60,271 nucleotides of DNA from NCBI GenBank assembly GCA_036502625.1, contig DASXYG010000054.1, positions 1 to 60,271 on the forward strand. The letters are read 5' to 3'. The position numbers and the translations under genes were made by a program. This DNA is from DASXYG01 sp036502625. GTDB taxonomy: Bacteria > Actinomycetota > Actinomycetes > Streptosporangiales > Streptosporangiaceae. Shown here in pieces: positions 8,690-17,393 of this stretch; within the stretch, counting starts at the first letter, position 1, and the number at the start of each line of letters is the position of its first letter. The notes under the pieces are model-generated. The model made no database searches, was not told the DNA's origin, and saw only the letters and a list, made by a program, of their open reading frames with translations.

Positions 8690-9478
8690 TCAGCCCACGA
8701 CCTGCCGGGGCCGGTAGATGGCGATGTGGCGCGCCCACATCGCCGGGCCGTCGTCGCACAGCGCGACCACGTCGAGCTCGACGAACTGGTGGCCCTTGTG
8801 GTCGTAGCGGCTCGCCACGCGCGCCCGGGTGCGGACGGTCTGGCCGATCATGACCGGGCGCAGGAAGCGCGCGCGGCTCTCGACGTGGATCCACGGGCCG
8901 AGCACGACGTTGGCCACGAGGACCTCGTTGGCGCCGCGCAGCAGCCAGCCGGGATGGGCGAAGCCGGCCGTACGGAACAGCCACAGCCGGTCGTCGATCT
9001 GGTCGAGGTAGGCGTCGGCTACCGTGCGCGTGTGGCGGTGCTCGACGGCGCCGAGCACGGTGCCGGGCGCGAGGGTGTCGGCGTCGGCGGACGGGCGGTG
9101 GATCGGCGGCGCGACGTCCGGGATGTCCGGCGTGGCGTCCGCGGGCGCGGTGGCGCCGGGCAGTGCGGCGCTGCCCGTCACGCAGACGTGGCCGGTCGCG
9201 TCGGTGAGGGCCAGCGCGCCGTTGTCGGACAGTGTCGAGGTCACGGCCGTGCCGTCGTAGACCGGCGAGACGAACCGGGCGTCCATGCGGCCGCCGCGCA
9301 GCCACCGCTCGCCCCACGACTCGGCGACCGGCCGCGCGAGGTAGGCGTACAGCGCCACGCCCGGCACGAGTCCGCCGGCGAAGCCGAACCGGCGTGCGAC
9401 CGTGTCGTCGTGGATCTTGTTCTCGGACTGCGTGGACCAGTTGCGGGCGACGACCTCATGGCTCGCGTTGCTGGACAT
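8690..9478 (-). CDS. MaoC-like hotdog-fold dehydratase family protein
   Basis: 262 residues. The N-terminal half contains HDDTVARRFGFAGGLVPG, which resembles the (R)-hydratase motif of MaoC/FAS1-type dehydratases; the C-terminal half repeats a hotdog strand pattern (RARFLRPVMIGQTVRTRARV). It may act on acyl-CoA or acyl-ACP thioesters as a hydratase or thioesterase, but the clear Asp/His catalytic pair is not certain by eye. The ATG at 9478 was chosen because GGAGG sits 11 bases upstream; a longer start at 9511 lacks a ribosome site. It is divergent from the Rph-like gene and shares the 9583-9602 palindrome. Confidence 0.7.
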   Translation of the reverse strand: MSSNASHEVVARNWSTQSENKIHDDTVARRFGFAGGLVPGVALYAYLARPVAESWGERWLRGGRMDARFVSPVYDGTAVTSTLSDNGALALTDATGHVCVTGSAALPGATAPADATPDIPDVAPPIHRPSADADTLAPGTVLGAVEHRHTRTVADAYLDQIDDRLWLFRTAGFAHPGWLLRGANEVLVANVVLGPWIHVESRARFLRPVMIGQTVRTRARVASRYDHKGHQFVELDVVALCDDGPAMWARHIAIYRPRQVVG

Positions 9479-9582
9479 CGGCGCTGTGTCCTCCAGATCA
9501 GGGGACTTCATGTTCGCATGGCCGACATTTCGCCTCCCATGCGCGACCGCCGGATCCGCGGTGGCCAGCCTCGGCCGCATTG

Positions 9583-9602
9583 AATTGAACGTACGATGAA
9601 TT
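9583..9602. promoter_or_regulatory. Imperfect palindrome centred on CGTACG, probable TetR-type operator
   Basis: The 20-bp sequence AATTGAACGTACGATGAATT matches its own reverse complement at 16 of 20 positions. It is the only AT-rich stretch in the 157-bp divergent gap between the hotdog gene (starts 9478, minus) and the Rph-like gene (starts 9636, plus). Size and layout fit a TetR-family operator; no TetR gene lies next to it in the window. Confidence 0.55.
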
Positions 9603-9635
9603 TATGCTCCCGGGAACGGAAAGCGGAGGTGGGAG

Positions 9636-12317
9636 ATGAGCGAGACGGTGCTGCCGCTGGCCGCCCTCGACGCCGGCGCGCTCGGCTTGGCCGGGGGCAA
9701 GGCGCTGAACCTGGGCGTCCTGGCGCGGGCGGGGTTCCGCGTGCCGCCCGGCTTCTGCGTCACGACGGCGGCGTACGACCTGGCCACCGCCGATCCGGGC
9801 GTGCGCGCCGCCGTTGCGGCGCTGACCGGCGCCGCCGACGGCGATGCCGACCATACGGCGCACGCCGCGCGCGTCCGCGACGCGCTGACCTCCGCCCCGA
9901 TGCCGGCCGAGGTCGCGGCGGCGGTCACCGAGGCGTACGACGGCCTGGGCGGGGGCGCGGTCGCCGTCCGGTCGTCGGCCACCGCGGAGGACCTCCCGTA
10001 CGCCAGCTTCGCCGGGCAGCAGGACACCTACCTCGGCGTCACCGGCGCCGACGCGGTGCTCGACGCGGTGCGCCGCTGCTGGGCGTCGCTGTGGACGGAC
10101 CGCGCGGTCGCCTACCGCACCGCCAACGGCATCGACCACCGCTCGGTGCGGCTGGCCGTCGTCGTGCAGGAGATGGTGGCCGCCGAGGTCGCGGGCGTGC
10201 TGTTCACCGCCGACCCGCTCACCGGCCGCCGCGGCCGCGCGGTGGTCGATGCGAGCCCGGGGCTCGGCGAGGCGGTGGTGTCCGGCATGGTCAACCCGGA
10301 CCACTTCGCCGTCGACGCGCGTACGGGCGAGGTGCTCGAACGGGTGCCCGGCGACAAGCGGGTCCGCGTACGGCAGCTCGCCTCCGGCGGCACCGAGCGG
10401 GTCGAGGTCCCGCCGGACGACGCCGTCTGCGTGACGGACGCCCGTCTCGCCGAGCTCGCCCGTACGGGACGCGCGGTCGAGGAGCACTACGGCGCGCCGC
10501 AGGACATCGAGTGGGCCGTGGACGCCGGCGGCCTGCTGTGGCTCACCCAGGCGCGGCCGATCACCACGCTCTACCCGCTGCCGGACGATGCGCCGCCGCC
10601 GGACGACCCGGCGCCGCGCGTCTACTGGTCGGCGAACGTCGCCCAGGGCGTCATGGGGCCGCTGACGCCGATGGGGCAGGCGGTGTTCCGGCTGATCGGG
10701 TCGACGGCGGCGGAGATGCTCGGGCGCGCTCCGGCCGATCCGTACGACGGGCCGCCGGTGCTGAAGATCGCGGCGGGACGGCTGTTCCTCGACGCGACGA
10801 CGGCGGTCCGCAGCCGCATCGGGCGGCAGGTGGTGCCGGAGGTGTTCCAGGCCATGGAGGCGCGGTCGGCGCCGATCGTGCGCGCGCTGTTCGCCGACCC
10901 GCGGCTGAGCGTCCGCTACCGCTCGGCGCTGCCGTTCCTGCGGAGCGTCGCGCCGGTGCTGCTGCGGCTGCGGGCGCCCCTGCGCATCGCGGCCACGGTG
11001 CGCCGCCCGGCGTCGGCGCGCGCGCTGATGGAGGCCGTGGAGCGGGACAACCGGGCGGCGACCGAGGTCCCGGCGGGCGCCACGGCCGAGGAGCGGCTGG
11101 CGGTGGCCGAGCGCGCCGTGACGTCGCGCTTCGTCGCGACGCTCCCGGGTGCGCTCGTCGGGGTGATGGTGCCGTACATCGCGTTGCAGGGCGCGGCCCG
11201 GCGGCTGCTGCGCGGCGTGGCGACGGCCGAGGAGATCCAGACGGCGCTGCGCGGCCTGCCGTACAACCCGACCACCGAGATGGACCTGGAACTGTGGCGC
11301 ATCGCCGATGACCTGGGCCGCGACCCGGAGGTGCGGCGGCTGTTCGCGGAGACGTCCGCCGGCGAGCTGTCCCGGCGCTACACCGGCGGCGGGCTGCCGG
11401 CGGCCGTACGGTCGGCGATGGACGGCTTCCTGGCGGCGTACGGGCACCGCGGCGTCGCCGAGATCGACCTGGGCGTGCCGCGGTGGTCCGACGACCCGGC
11501 GCACATCTTCAACGTCCTGGCCGGCTACCTGCGGCTCGACGATCCGGCGCTGGCGCCCGACGCGGTCTTCGCGCGGGCCGCCGCGGCGGCGGAGGCCATG
11601 GTCGCCACGCTGGCCGCCCGCGCCGCCGCGCGCCGCGGCCGCCTGCGCGGCCGTGCGGTGGGCTTCTGCCTGGGCCGCATACGCCAGGTCGCGGGGCTGC
11701 GGGAGCGCCCGAAGTTCAACGTGATCGTGCTGCTCGCCGGGGTGCGCGCGCAGTTGCGCCTGGTGGGGGAGGAGCTGGCGCGCCGCGGGCTGCTCGCCGA
11801 GGCCGACGACGTCTTCTTCGTCGGCCTCCGCGAGGTGCGCGCCGGGCTGGGCGGCCGCGACCTGCGGGAGGTCGTACGCGAGCGGCGCGAGTGGTACGCC
11901 GAGGAGTCGCGCCGCCGCCACGTGCCCCGCGTGCTGCTGTCCGACGGCACCGAGCCGGAGATGGCGGCCGCCCCGGTTGTGTCCGAGGACGGGGTGCTCA
12001 CCGGCAGCCCCGCGTCGGCCGGCTCGGTGACGGCCACCGTACGGGTGGTCCTCGATCCGGCGGACGCGCGGCTGGAGCCCGGCGAGATCCTGGTCGCGCC
12101 GTCCACCGACCCCGGATGGACGCCGCTGTTCCTCACCGCGGGCGGCCTGGTCATGGAGATGGGCGGGGCCATGTCGCACGGCGCGGTGGTCGCCAGGGAG
12201 TACGGCATCCCCGCCGTCGTCGGGGTTCCGGACGCCACCACCCGGCTGACCACGGGCACCCGCGTCACGGTCGACGGCGCCGCGGGAACGGTCACCCCGG
12301 AGCCGCCCGCGAACTAG
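9636..12317 (+). CDS. Rifampin phosphotransferase-like / PEP synthase-family protein
   Basis: 893 residues in the order of Rph enzymes: N-terminal ATP-grasp domain (GGKALNLGVLARAG near 20; AVRSSATAEDLPYASFAGQQ near 110-128; AVVVQEMVAAEVAGVLFTAD; QDIEWAVDAGGLLWLTQARP), a large central domain (RVYWSANVAQGVMGPLTPMG; VAEIDLGVPRWSDDP) and a C-terminal swivelling domain with the phospho-carrier His848 (GGAMSHGAVVAREYG). Rph transfers the beta-phosphate of ATP to the ansa bridge of rifamycins; PEP synthase uses the same fold on pyruvate. The central domain resembles Rph more than PEP synthase, but no PEP/pyruvate TIM barrel is present. The ATG follows GGAGGTGGGAG. Whether the acceptor is a rifamycin or another metabolite is unknown. 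It lies just before the AurF/P450 operon. Confidence 0.8.
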   Translation: MSETVLPLAALDAGALGLAGGKALNLGVLARAGFRVPPGFCVTTAAYDLATADPGVRAAVAALTGAADGDADHTAHAARVRDALTSAPMPAEVAAAVTEAYDGLGGGAVAVRSSATAEDLPYASFAGQQDTYLGVTGADAVLDAVRRCWASLWTDRAVAYRTANGIDHRSVRLAVVVQEMVAAEVAGVLFTADPLTGRRGRAVVDASPGLGEAVVSGMVNPDHFAVDARTGEVLERVPGDKRVRVRQLASGGTERVEVPPDDAVCVTDARLAELARTGRAVEEHYGAPQDIEWAVDAGGLLWLTQARPITTLYPLPDDAPPPDDPAPRVYWSANVAQGVMGPLTPMGQAVFRLIGSTAAEMLGRAPADPYDGPPVLKIAAGRLFLDATTAVRSRIGRQVVPEVFQAMEARSAPIVRALFADPRLSVRYRSALPFLRSVAPVLLRLRAPLRIAATVRRPASARALMEAVERDNRAATEVPAGATAEERLAVAERAVTSRFVATLPGALVGVMVPYIALQGAARRLLRGVATAEEIQTALRGLPYNPTTEMDLELWRIADDLGRDPEVRRLFAETSAGELSRRYTGGGLPAAVRSAMDGFLAAYGHRGVAEIDLGVPRWSDDPAHIFNVLAGYLRLDDPALAPDAVFARAAAAAEAMVATLAARAAARRGRLRGRAVGFCLGRIRQVAGLRERPKFNVIVLLAGVRAQLRLVGEELARRGLLAEADDVFFVGLREVRAGLGGRDLREVVRERREWYAEESRRRHVPRVLLSDGTEPEMAAAPVVSEDGVLTGSPASAGSVTATVRVVLDPADARLEPGEILVAPSTDPGWTPLFLTAGGLVMEMGGAMSHGAVVAREYGIPAVVGVPDATTRLTTGTRVTVDGAAGTVTPEPPAN

Positions 12318-12324
12318 CCCCGAT

Positions 12325-12356
12325 CTATTGACGCGTTGTCCAATAGTCGCTATTTT
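12325..12356 (+). promoter_or_regulatory. Promoter with embedded inverted-repeat operator before the AurF gene
   Basis: TTGACG (12328-12333), a 17-base spacer and TATTTT (12351-12356) form a near-consensus sigma-70-type promoter, unusual for this GC-rich DNA. An inverted repeat CTATTG (12325-12330) / CAATAG (12341-12346) straddles the -35 box and spacer. A bound repressor would block polymerase, so the AurF-DUF4873-P450 genes are probably repressed until induced, separately from the Rph-like gene whose stop is at 12317. Confidence 0.7.
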
Positions 12357-12390
12357 CGGGGGAAACGACAGCGCGCGGAAGGGGACCGGC

Positions 12391-13290
12391 ATGGCCGGCA
12401 CCACCAAGGTCGTCACGCGTGAGGAAGGCGCCCAGCGGCTGCTGAACGGCTCCGTCCGGCGCTCGTACGAACCCGCCATCGACGTCGACTGGGACGCACC
12501 GCTGGAGCCCGGCAGGTACTTCCTGCCGCCGAAGCTGATCACGCTGTACGACACGCCCCTGTGGCGCGGCATGTCGCAGGAGCAGCGGATCGAGCTGTCG
12601 CGGCAGGAGCTCGCGAACGTCATGAGCGTCGGCATCTGGTTCGAGAACGTGCTGAACCAGATGCTGCTGCGGATGGCGTACGACGCCGACCCCACCTCGA
12701 AGTACGTGCACTACGCGCTCACCGAGATGGGCGACGAGTGCCGCCACATGATCATGTTCGGCCGGCTCATCGACCGCGTCGGCGGGCGCGCGTACCGCCG
12801 CGGCTCGTGGTGGCACAACGTCGGCCGGGTGTTCCCGCTGGCGCTGCGCGGCAGCGGCGTGTGGGTGGCCGCGCTGATGGGCGAGGAGATCTTCGACTCC
12901 CTGCAGCGCGCGACGATGCGCGACCCCGAGCTGCAGCCGCTGGTCCACCAGGTCATGCGCATCCACGTCGCCGAGGAGGCGCGGCACATCAAGTACGCGC
13001 GCGAGGACCTCGTCCGGTCGTTGCGCTCGGCGGGCCGCTTCGAGAAGGAGGCCACGCGGATCGTGGCCGCGCAGGCCGGCATGATCCTCACGACCTCGCT
13101 GACCAACGCGGCCGTCTACCAGCGCGCGGGCCTGAACCCCGTCGAGGCGCGCCGCCAGGCGCGGGCCAACCCGCACGCCCGCGCGGTCGCGTACGACGGC
13201 TTCGAGAAGCTGCGCACGTTCCTGTACGACAACGACCTCATCGGCGGCCCCAGCGTCGCGATCTGGCGCCGGTGCGGGCTCGTCAAGTGA
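12391..13290 (+). CDS. AurF-like diiron oxygenase
   Basis: 299-residue helical protein of the AurF family, diiron enzymes that oxidise aromatic amines to nitro groups in aureothin biosynthesis; other members have different or unknown substrates. Two carboxylate/His clusters are visible: EMGDECRHMIMFGRL in the middle and HVAEEARHIKYARE about 80 residues later, matching the E..RH and EEARH iron ligands, with a further Glu in VAALMGEEIFDSL. No membrane segment or signal is seen. The ATG at 12391 follows GGAAGGGG. It is first in a coupled trio with the DUF4873 gene (GTGA overlap) and the P450 gene (ATGA overlap), which suggests one multi-step oxidation pathway. The substrate is unknown. Confidence 0.85.
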   Translation: MAGTTKVVTREEGAQRLLNGSVRRSYEPAIDVDWDAPLEPGRYFLPPKLITLYDTPLWRGMSQEQRIELSRQELANVMSVGIWFENVLNQMLLRMAYDADPTSKYVHYALTEMGDECRHMIMFGRLIDRVGGRAYRRGSWWHNVGRVFPLALRGSGVWVAALMGEEIFDSLQRATMRDPELQPLVHQVMRIHVAEEARHIKYAREDLVRSLRSAGRFEKEATRIVAAQAGMILTTSLTNAAVYQRAGLNPVEARRQARANPHARAVAYDGFEKLRTFLYDNDLIGGPSVAIWRRCGLVK

Positions 13291-13751
13291 CCCGCGGCAG
13301 GACGTGGGCCCTGGCCGCGGGCGCCGGGATCGCGGCCGCCATGGGGGCGGCGGCCACGCGCCGGAAGCGGGGACGTGGGCCGGACCGGCACCACTACCGG
13401 CCCGCGCCGGTGCTCGGCGGCGCCTGGGACGACGACTACTACCTGGGCGAGGCCACGCTGATCGCCGACGGCGCCGAGCACCCGGTACGGATCCACCTCG
13501 GCGGCAACATCCAGCCGATCGACGGCAGCTACCGCTGGTACGGCCGCGTCACCCGCGACGAGGCCGTGACGGAGCTGCACCGTACGGGCGTACGCGACGT
13601 CGTGATCCGGGTGCCGGGCGGCGCGGACACCGCGGGCCGCCTCGCCGAGCTGGACCCGCACGGCAACGCGCGCGTCACCGGCACCGGCCTGCCGCCGCAC
13701 CCCCTCGACGACCCCATTGCGGAAGAGGAATCCGGGGACGCCGGGCGATGA
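13287..13751 (+). CDS. DUF4873-domain protein with N-terminal hydrophobic segment
   Basis: 154 residues from a GTG that overlaps the AurF stop (GTGA). Residues 1-25 are an Ala/Gly-rich hydrophobic stretch followed by RRKRGRG, which may be a short membrane anchor. The remainder has the DUF4873 pattern: YYLGEATLIADGAEHPVR, HLGGNIQPIDGSYRWYGRV and a closing ARVTGTGLPP. DUF4873 is often found at the C-terminus of flavin monooxygenases or beside oxygenases, and its biochemical role is not known. Its position between two oxygenase genes, with overlaps on both sides, suggests it is an accessory or small-molecule-binding partner (inference). Confidence 0.75.
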   Translation: MTRGRTWALAAGAGIAAAMGAAATRRKRGRGPDRHHYRPAPVLGGAWDDDYYLGEATLIADGAEHPVRIHLGGNIQPIDGSYRWYGRVTRDEAVTELHRTGVRDVVIRVPGGADTAGRLAELDPHGNARVTGTGLPPHPLDDPIAEEESGDAGR

Positions 13752-14926
13752 CCATGATCGGCGCCGACCCCTTCGCGCCCGGCGTCGTCGCCGACCCGTA
13801 CCCCTGGTACCGCTCGCTGCTCGCCGACGAGGGCCCGCGCTACCTGCCGGAACGCGACCTCTGGGTGGTCAGCCGCTACGACCAGGTGCGCGACGCCGCG
13901 CGCGACCACCGCACGCTGGCGTCCGGGCAGGGCGTGACGTACGTGCGCATCCCGCTGCCGATGATGCTGACCTCCGACCCGCCGGACCACACGCGGCTGC
14001 GGCGGATCGTCTCGCGGGTCTTCACGCCGCGGGCCATCGACGAATGGCGGGGCATGATCGACCGGCAGGCCGTACGCCTGGTCGCCGAGCTGCGCGCCGC
14101 CGACGAGCCTGACCTCGTGACCGGCCTCGCCGCGCCGCTGCCGGTGATGGTGATCGCGGAGATCCTCGGCATCCCGGCCGCCGACCGCGCCCTGTTCCGT
14201 ACGTGGGCCGACCGCGTCGTGGAGGGCTTCAACCTGCTCGACGACGTCTACACCGCCGACGACCTGGACACCCGCATCCTCGACGCGGTCCAGGAGCTGG
14301 ACGGCTACTTCGCGGCGATCATCGCCGACCGCCGCGCGCACCCCGGCGACGACCTGGTCACCCGGCTCGTCCAGGCGGAGGAGCGGCTGGACCCGAAGGA
14401 GCTGTTCTGGTTCTGCTTCCTGCTGCTGGTCGCCGGCACGGAGACGACGACGAACCTGATCGGCACGCTCGGCCACCTGCTGGCCACCGGCCCTGACCTG
14501 CGGCGCGCGCTCGCCGCCGATCCCGGCCGTACGCCGGACGCCGTCGAGGAGGCGCTGCGGTGGGGGTCGCCCATCCAGGGGTTCTTCCGCGACGCGCTTG
14601 ACGGCTGCGCGGTGGGCGGCACCGCGATCCCGGCGGGCGCGCGGGTGCTGCTGCTGTACGCCGCGGCCAACCGCGACCCGCGGCACTTCGCCGACCCCGA
14701 CGCGTACGACCTGGACCGGCGGTCGACGGACCACCTGGCGTTCGGCACCGGCATCCACTTCTGCCTGGGCGCCCACCTGGCGCGCACCGAGGCGGCCGCC
14801 GCGATCGGCCATCTGCTGGCCGCGGCGGACGGCTTCGCGCCGCGCGGCGAGCCCGTGCGCACCGCCAACCCCACGCTGCGCGGGTTCACGTCCCTCCCGG
14901 TGCGCTGGGCGGGCGCAACGGCCTGA
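13748..14926 (+). CDS. Cytochrome P450 monooxygenase
   Basis: Soluble bacterial class I P450 of 392 residues. Motifs: I-helix VAGTETTTNL for oxygen activation, K-helix ExxR in VEEALRWGSP, and heme-binding FGTGIHFCLGAHLAR with Cys339 as iron ligand. N-terminal PDHTRLRRIVSRVFTP is the usual C-helix region. There is no membrane anchor, so it needs a ferredoxin and reductase, neither of which is in the window. The ATG overlaps the DUF4873 stop. Third gene of the AurF operon; the phosphoketolase gene follows after 60 bases and may be co-transcribed. The substrate cannot be predicted. Confidence 0.95.
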   Translation: MTMIGADPFAPGVVADPYPWYRSLLADEGPRYLPERDLWVVSRYDQVRDAARDHRTLASGQGVTYVRIPLPMMLTSDPPDHTRLRRIVSRVFTPRAIDEWRGMIDRQAVRLVAELRAADEPDLVTGLAAPLPVMVIAEILGIPAADRALFRTWADRVVEGFNLLDDVYTADDLDTRILDAVQELDGYFAAIIADRRAHPGDDLVTRLVQAEERLDPKELFWFCFLLLVAGTETTTNLIGTLGHLLATGPDLRRALAADPGRTPDAVEEALRWGSPIQGFFRDALDGCAVGGTAIPAGARVLLLYAAANRDPRHFADPDAYDLDRRSTDHLAFGTGIHFCLGAHLARTEAAAAIGHLLAAADGFAPRGEPVRTANPTLRGFTSLPVRWAGATA

Positions 14927-14986
14927 TACGTCGGCGGCGTTTCGGGAAGACCCCCGTGGATGACCGAGAAGCGGGGGAGAGACGCG

Positions 14987-17389
14987 ATGACACTCACGCA
15001 GGCCGGCGACACCACCGTGGGCGGAGAGCCGCTTTCGCTTGAGGAGGCGCGGCTGATCGACGCGTACTGGCGCGCGGCCAACTACCTCTCCGTCGGGCAG
15101 ATCTACCTGCTGGACAACCCGCTGCTGCGCGAGCCGCTCGCGCCGGAGCACATCAAGCCGCGGCTGCTCGGCCACTGGGGCACCACGCCCGGCCTCAACT
15201 TCTGCTACGCCCACCTCAACCGGGCCATCCGCACCCGCGACCTCGACATGATCTACATCATGGGCCCCGGCCACGGCGGCCCGGCGGCGGTCGCGAACGC
15301 CTGGCTTGAGGGGACGTACAGCGAGGTCTATCCGCACATCTCGCGGGACGGACCGGGCATGCGGCGGCTGTTCCGGCAGTTCTCCTTCCCCGGCGGCATC
15401 CCCAGCCACGTCGCGCCGGAGACGCCCGGGTCCATCCACGAGGGCGGCGAGCTCGGCTACTCCCTCGCGCACGCGTTCGGCGCGGTCGCCGACAACCCCG
15501 GCATGACCGTGGCGTGCATCGTGGGCGACGGCGAGGCGGAGACCGGGCCGCTGGCCGCGAGCTGGCACGCCAACAAGTTCTGCGATCCCGTACGCGACGG
15601 CGCGGTGCTGCCGATCCTGCACCTCAACGGCTACAAGATCGCCAACCCGACGGTGCTCGCGCGCATCGGCGAGGACGAGCTGCTGTCGCTGCTGCGCGGC
15701 TACGGCTACCGCCCGTACGTCGTGGCCGGCGACGACCCGGCGACGATGCACCAGAAGATGGCCGCGACGCTGGACCGCGCGCTCGGCGACATCGCGGCCA
15801 TCCAGTACGACGCGCGCGACGGCGGCGTGCGCGAGCGCCCGGCCTGGCCGATGATCGTGCTCCGCTCCCCGAAGGGCTGGACGGGCCCGCGCGAGGTCGA
15901 CGGCGTGCCGGTGGAGAACACGTGGCGGGCCCACCAGGTGCCGCTGCCCGGCGTACGCGAGAACGCCGCGCACCGGGAGCAGTTGGAGCGCTGGATGCGG
16001 TCGTACGCGCCGGAGGAGCTGTTCGGCGCCGACGGCGCGCCCGTCGGGGAGCTGCTCGCCCAGCCGCCGTCCGGGCCGCGGCGCATGAGCGCGAACCCGC
16101 ACGCCAACGGCGGCCTGCTGCTGAACCCGCTCACCCTGCCGGACTTCCGCGACTACGCGGTCGACACGCCCACGCCCGGCGGCGCCACCGCGGAGGCCAC
16201 CCGCGTCCTCGGGAGGCTGCTGCGCGACGTCGTGGCCGCCAACCGGGACCGGTTCCGGATCATGGGCCCGGACGAGACCGCCTCGAACCGCCTCGACGAC
16301 GTCTACGCGGAGACGTCCAAGACGTGGCAGGCGCAGACGCTGCCGACGGACGAGAACCTCGGGCGGCACGGCCAGGTCATGGAGGTGCTGAGCGAGCACC
16401 TCTGCCAGGGCTGGCTGGAGGGCTACCTGCTGACCGGCAGGCACGGGCTGTTCAACTGCTACGAGGCGTTCATCCACATCGTGGACTCGATGTTCAACCA
16501 GCACGCCAAGTGGCTGAACGTCACCCGCGAGCTGCCCTGGCGGCGGCCGATCGCGTCGCTGAACATCCTGCTCAGCTCGCACGTCTGGCGGCAGGACCAC
16601 AACGGCTTCACCCACCAGGACCCCGGCTTCCTCGACGTCGTCATCAACAAGAAGCCCGAGGTCGTCCGGGTGTACCTGCCGCCGGACGCGAACACGCTGC
16701 TGTCCGTCGCCGACCACTGCCTCCGGTCGCGCAGCTACGTCAACGTGATCGTCGCGGGAAAGCAGCCGGCGCCGAGCTGGCTGACCATGGACGAGGCCGT
16801 GCCGCACTGCACGCGCGGCATCGGCATCTGGGACTGGGCCGGCACGGACGGCGGCGACGACCCCGACGTCGTGCTCGCCTGCGCCGGCGACGTGCCCACG
16901 CTGGAGACGCTGGCCGCCGCCGACCTGCTGCGGCGGTACCTGCCCGACGTACGGGTGCGGGTGGTCAACGTGGTCGACCTGATGCGGCTGATGCCGGACA
17001 GCGAGCACCCGCACGGGCTGCCGGACCGCGAGTACGACGCGCTGTTCACGCCGGACAAGCCGGTGATCTTCGCGTTCCACGGCTACCCGTACCTCGTGCA
17101 CCGGATGACGTACCGCCGCACCGGCCACGACAACCTGCACGTGCGCGGCTACAAGGAGGAGGGCACCACGACCACGCCCTTCGACATGGTGATGCTCAAC
17201 GACCTGGACCGCTTCCACCTCGTCATGGACGTCATCGACCGGCTGCCGCGGCTCGGCGGGCGCGCCGGGCGGCTGCGGCAGAAGATGGCCGACGAGCGGC
17301 TGTCCGCCCGCGCGTACACCCGCGAGCACGGCGAGGACCGGCCGGACATCGCGAACTGGACCTGGCCGTACGGGCGCGGGGAGCGGTGA
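14987..17389 (+). CDS. xfp: Xylulose-5-phosphate/fructose-6-phosphate phosphoketolase
   Basis: ThDP enzyme that cleaves xylulose-5-P (or fructose-6-P) with phosphate to acetyl phosphate plus glyceraldehyde-3-P (or erythrose-4-P). 800 residues, normal for Xfp. Signatures: GHGGPAAVANAWLEGTYSEV, the ThDP motif beginning GDGEAETGPLAASWHANKF, and QDHNGFTHQDPGFLD in the middle domain. I chose the ATG at 14987 because GGGGGAGAG lies 5-8 bases before it; an ATG at 14960 would add nine residues. Acetate kinase starts four bases after the stop, completing the phosphoketolase shunt that turns acetyl phosphate into acetate and ATP. Confidence 0.96.
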   Translation: MTLTQAGDTTVGGEPLSLEEARLIDAYWRAANYLSVGQIYLLDNPLLREPLAPEHIKPRLLGHWGTTPGLNFCYAHLNRAIRTRDLDMIYIMGPGHGGPAAVANAWLEGTYSEVYPHISRDGPGMRRLFRQFSFPGGIPSHVAPETPGSIHEGGELGYSLAHAFGAVADNPGMTVACIVGDGEAETGPLAASWHANKFCDPVRDGAVLPILHLNGYKIANPTVLARIGEDELLSLLRGYGYRPYVVAGDDPATMHQKMAATLDRALGDIAAIQYDARDGGVRERPAWPMIVLRSPKGWTGPREVDGVPVENTWRAHQVPLPGVRENAAHREQLERWMRSYAPEELFGADGAPVGELLAQPPSGPRRMSANPHANGGLLLNPLTLPDFRDYAVDTPTPGGATAEATRVLGRLLRDVVAANRDRFRIMGPDETASNRLDDVYAETSKTWQAQTLPTDENLGRHGQVMEVLSEHLCQGWLEGYLLTGRHGLFNCYEAFIHIVDSMFNQHAKWLNVTRELPWRRPIASLNILLSSHVWRQDHNGFTHQDPGFLDVVINKKPEVVRVYLPPDANTLLSVADHCLRSRSYVNVIVAGKQPAPSWLTMDEAVPHCTRGIGIWDWAGTDGGDDPDVVLACAGDVPTLETLAAADLLRRYLPDVRVRVVNVVDLMRLMPDSEHPHGLPDREYDALFTPDKPVIFAFHGYPYLVHRMTYRRTGHDNLHVRGYKEEGTTTTPFDMVMLNDLDRFHLVMDVIDRLPRLGGRAGRLRQKMADERLSARAYTREHGEDRPDIANWTWPYGRGER

Positions 17390-17393
17390 CGGG

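Noticed and set aside
9541..9635. Rifamycin-associated element upstream of the Rph-like gene
   Set aside because: No sequence resembling the known 19-bp inverted repeat was seen; only the CGTACG-centred palindrome is present.
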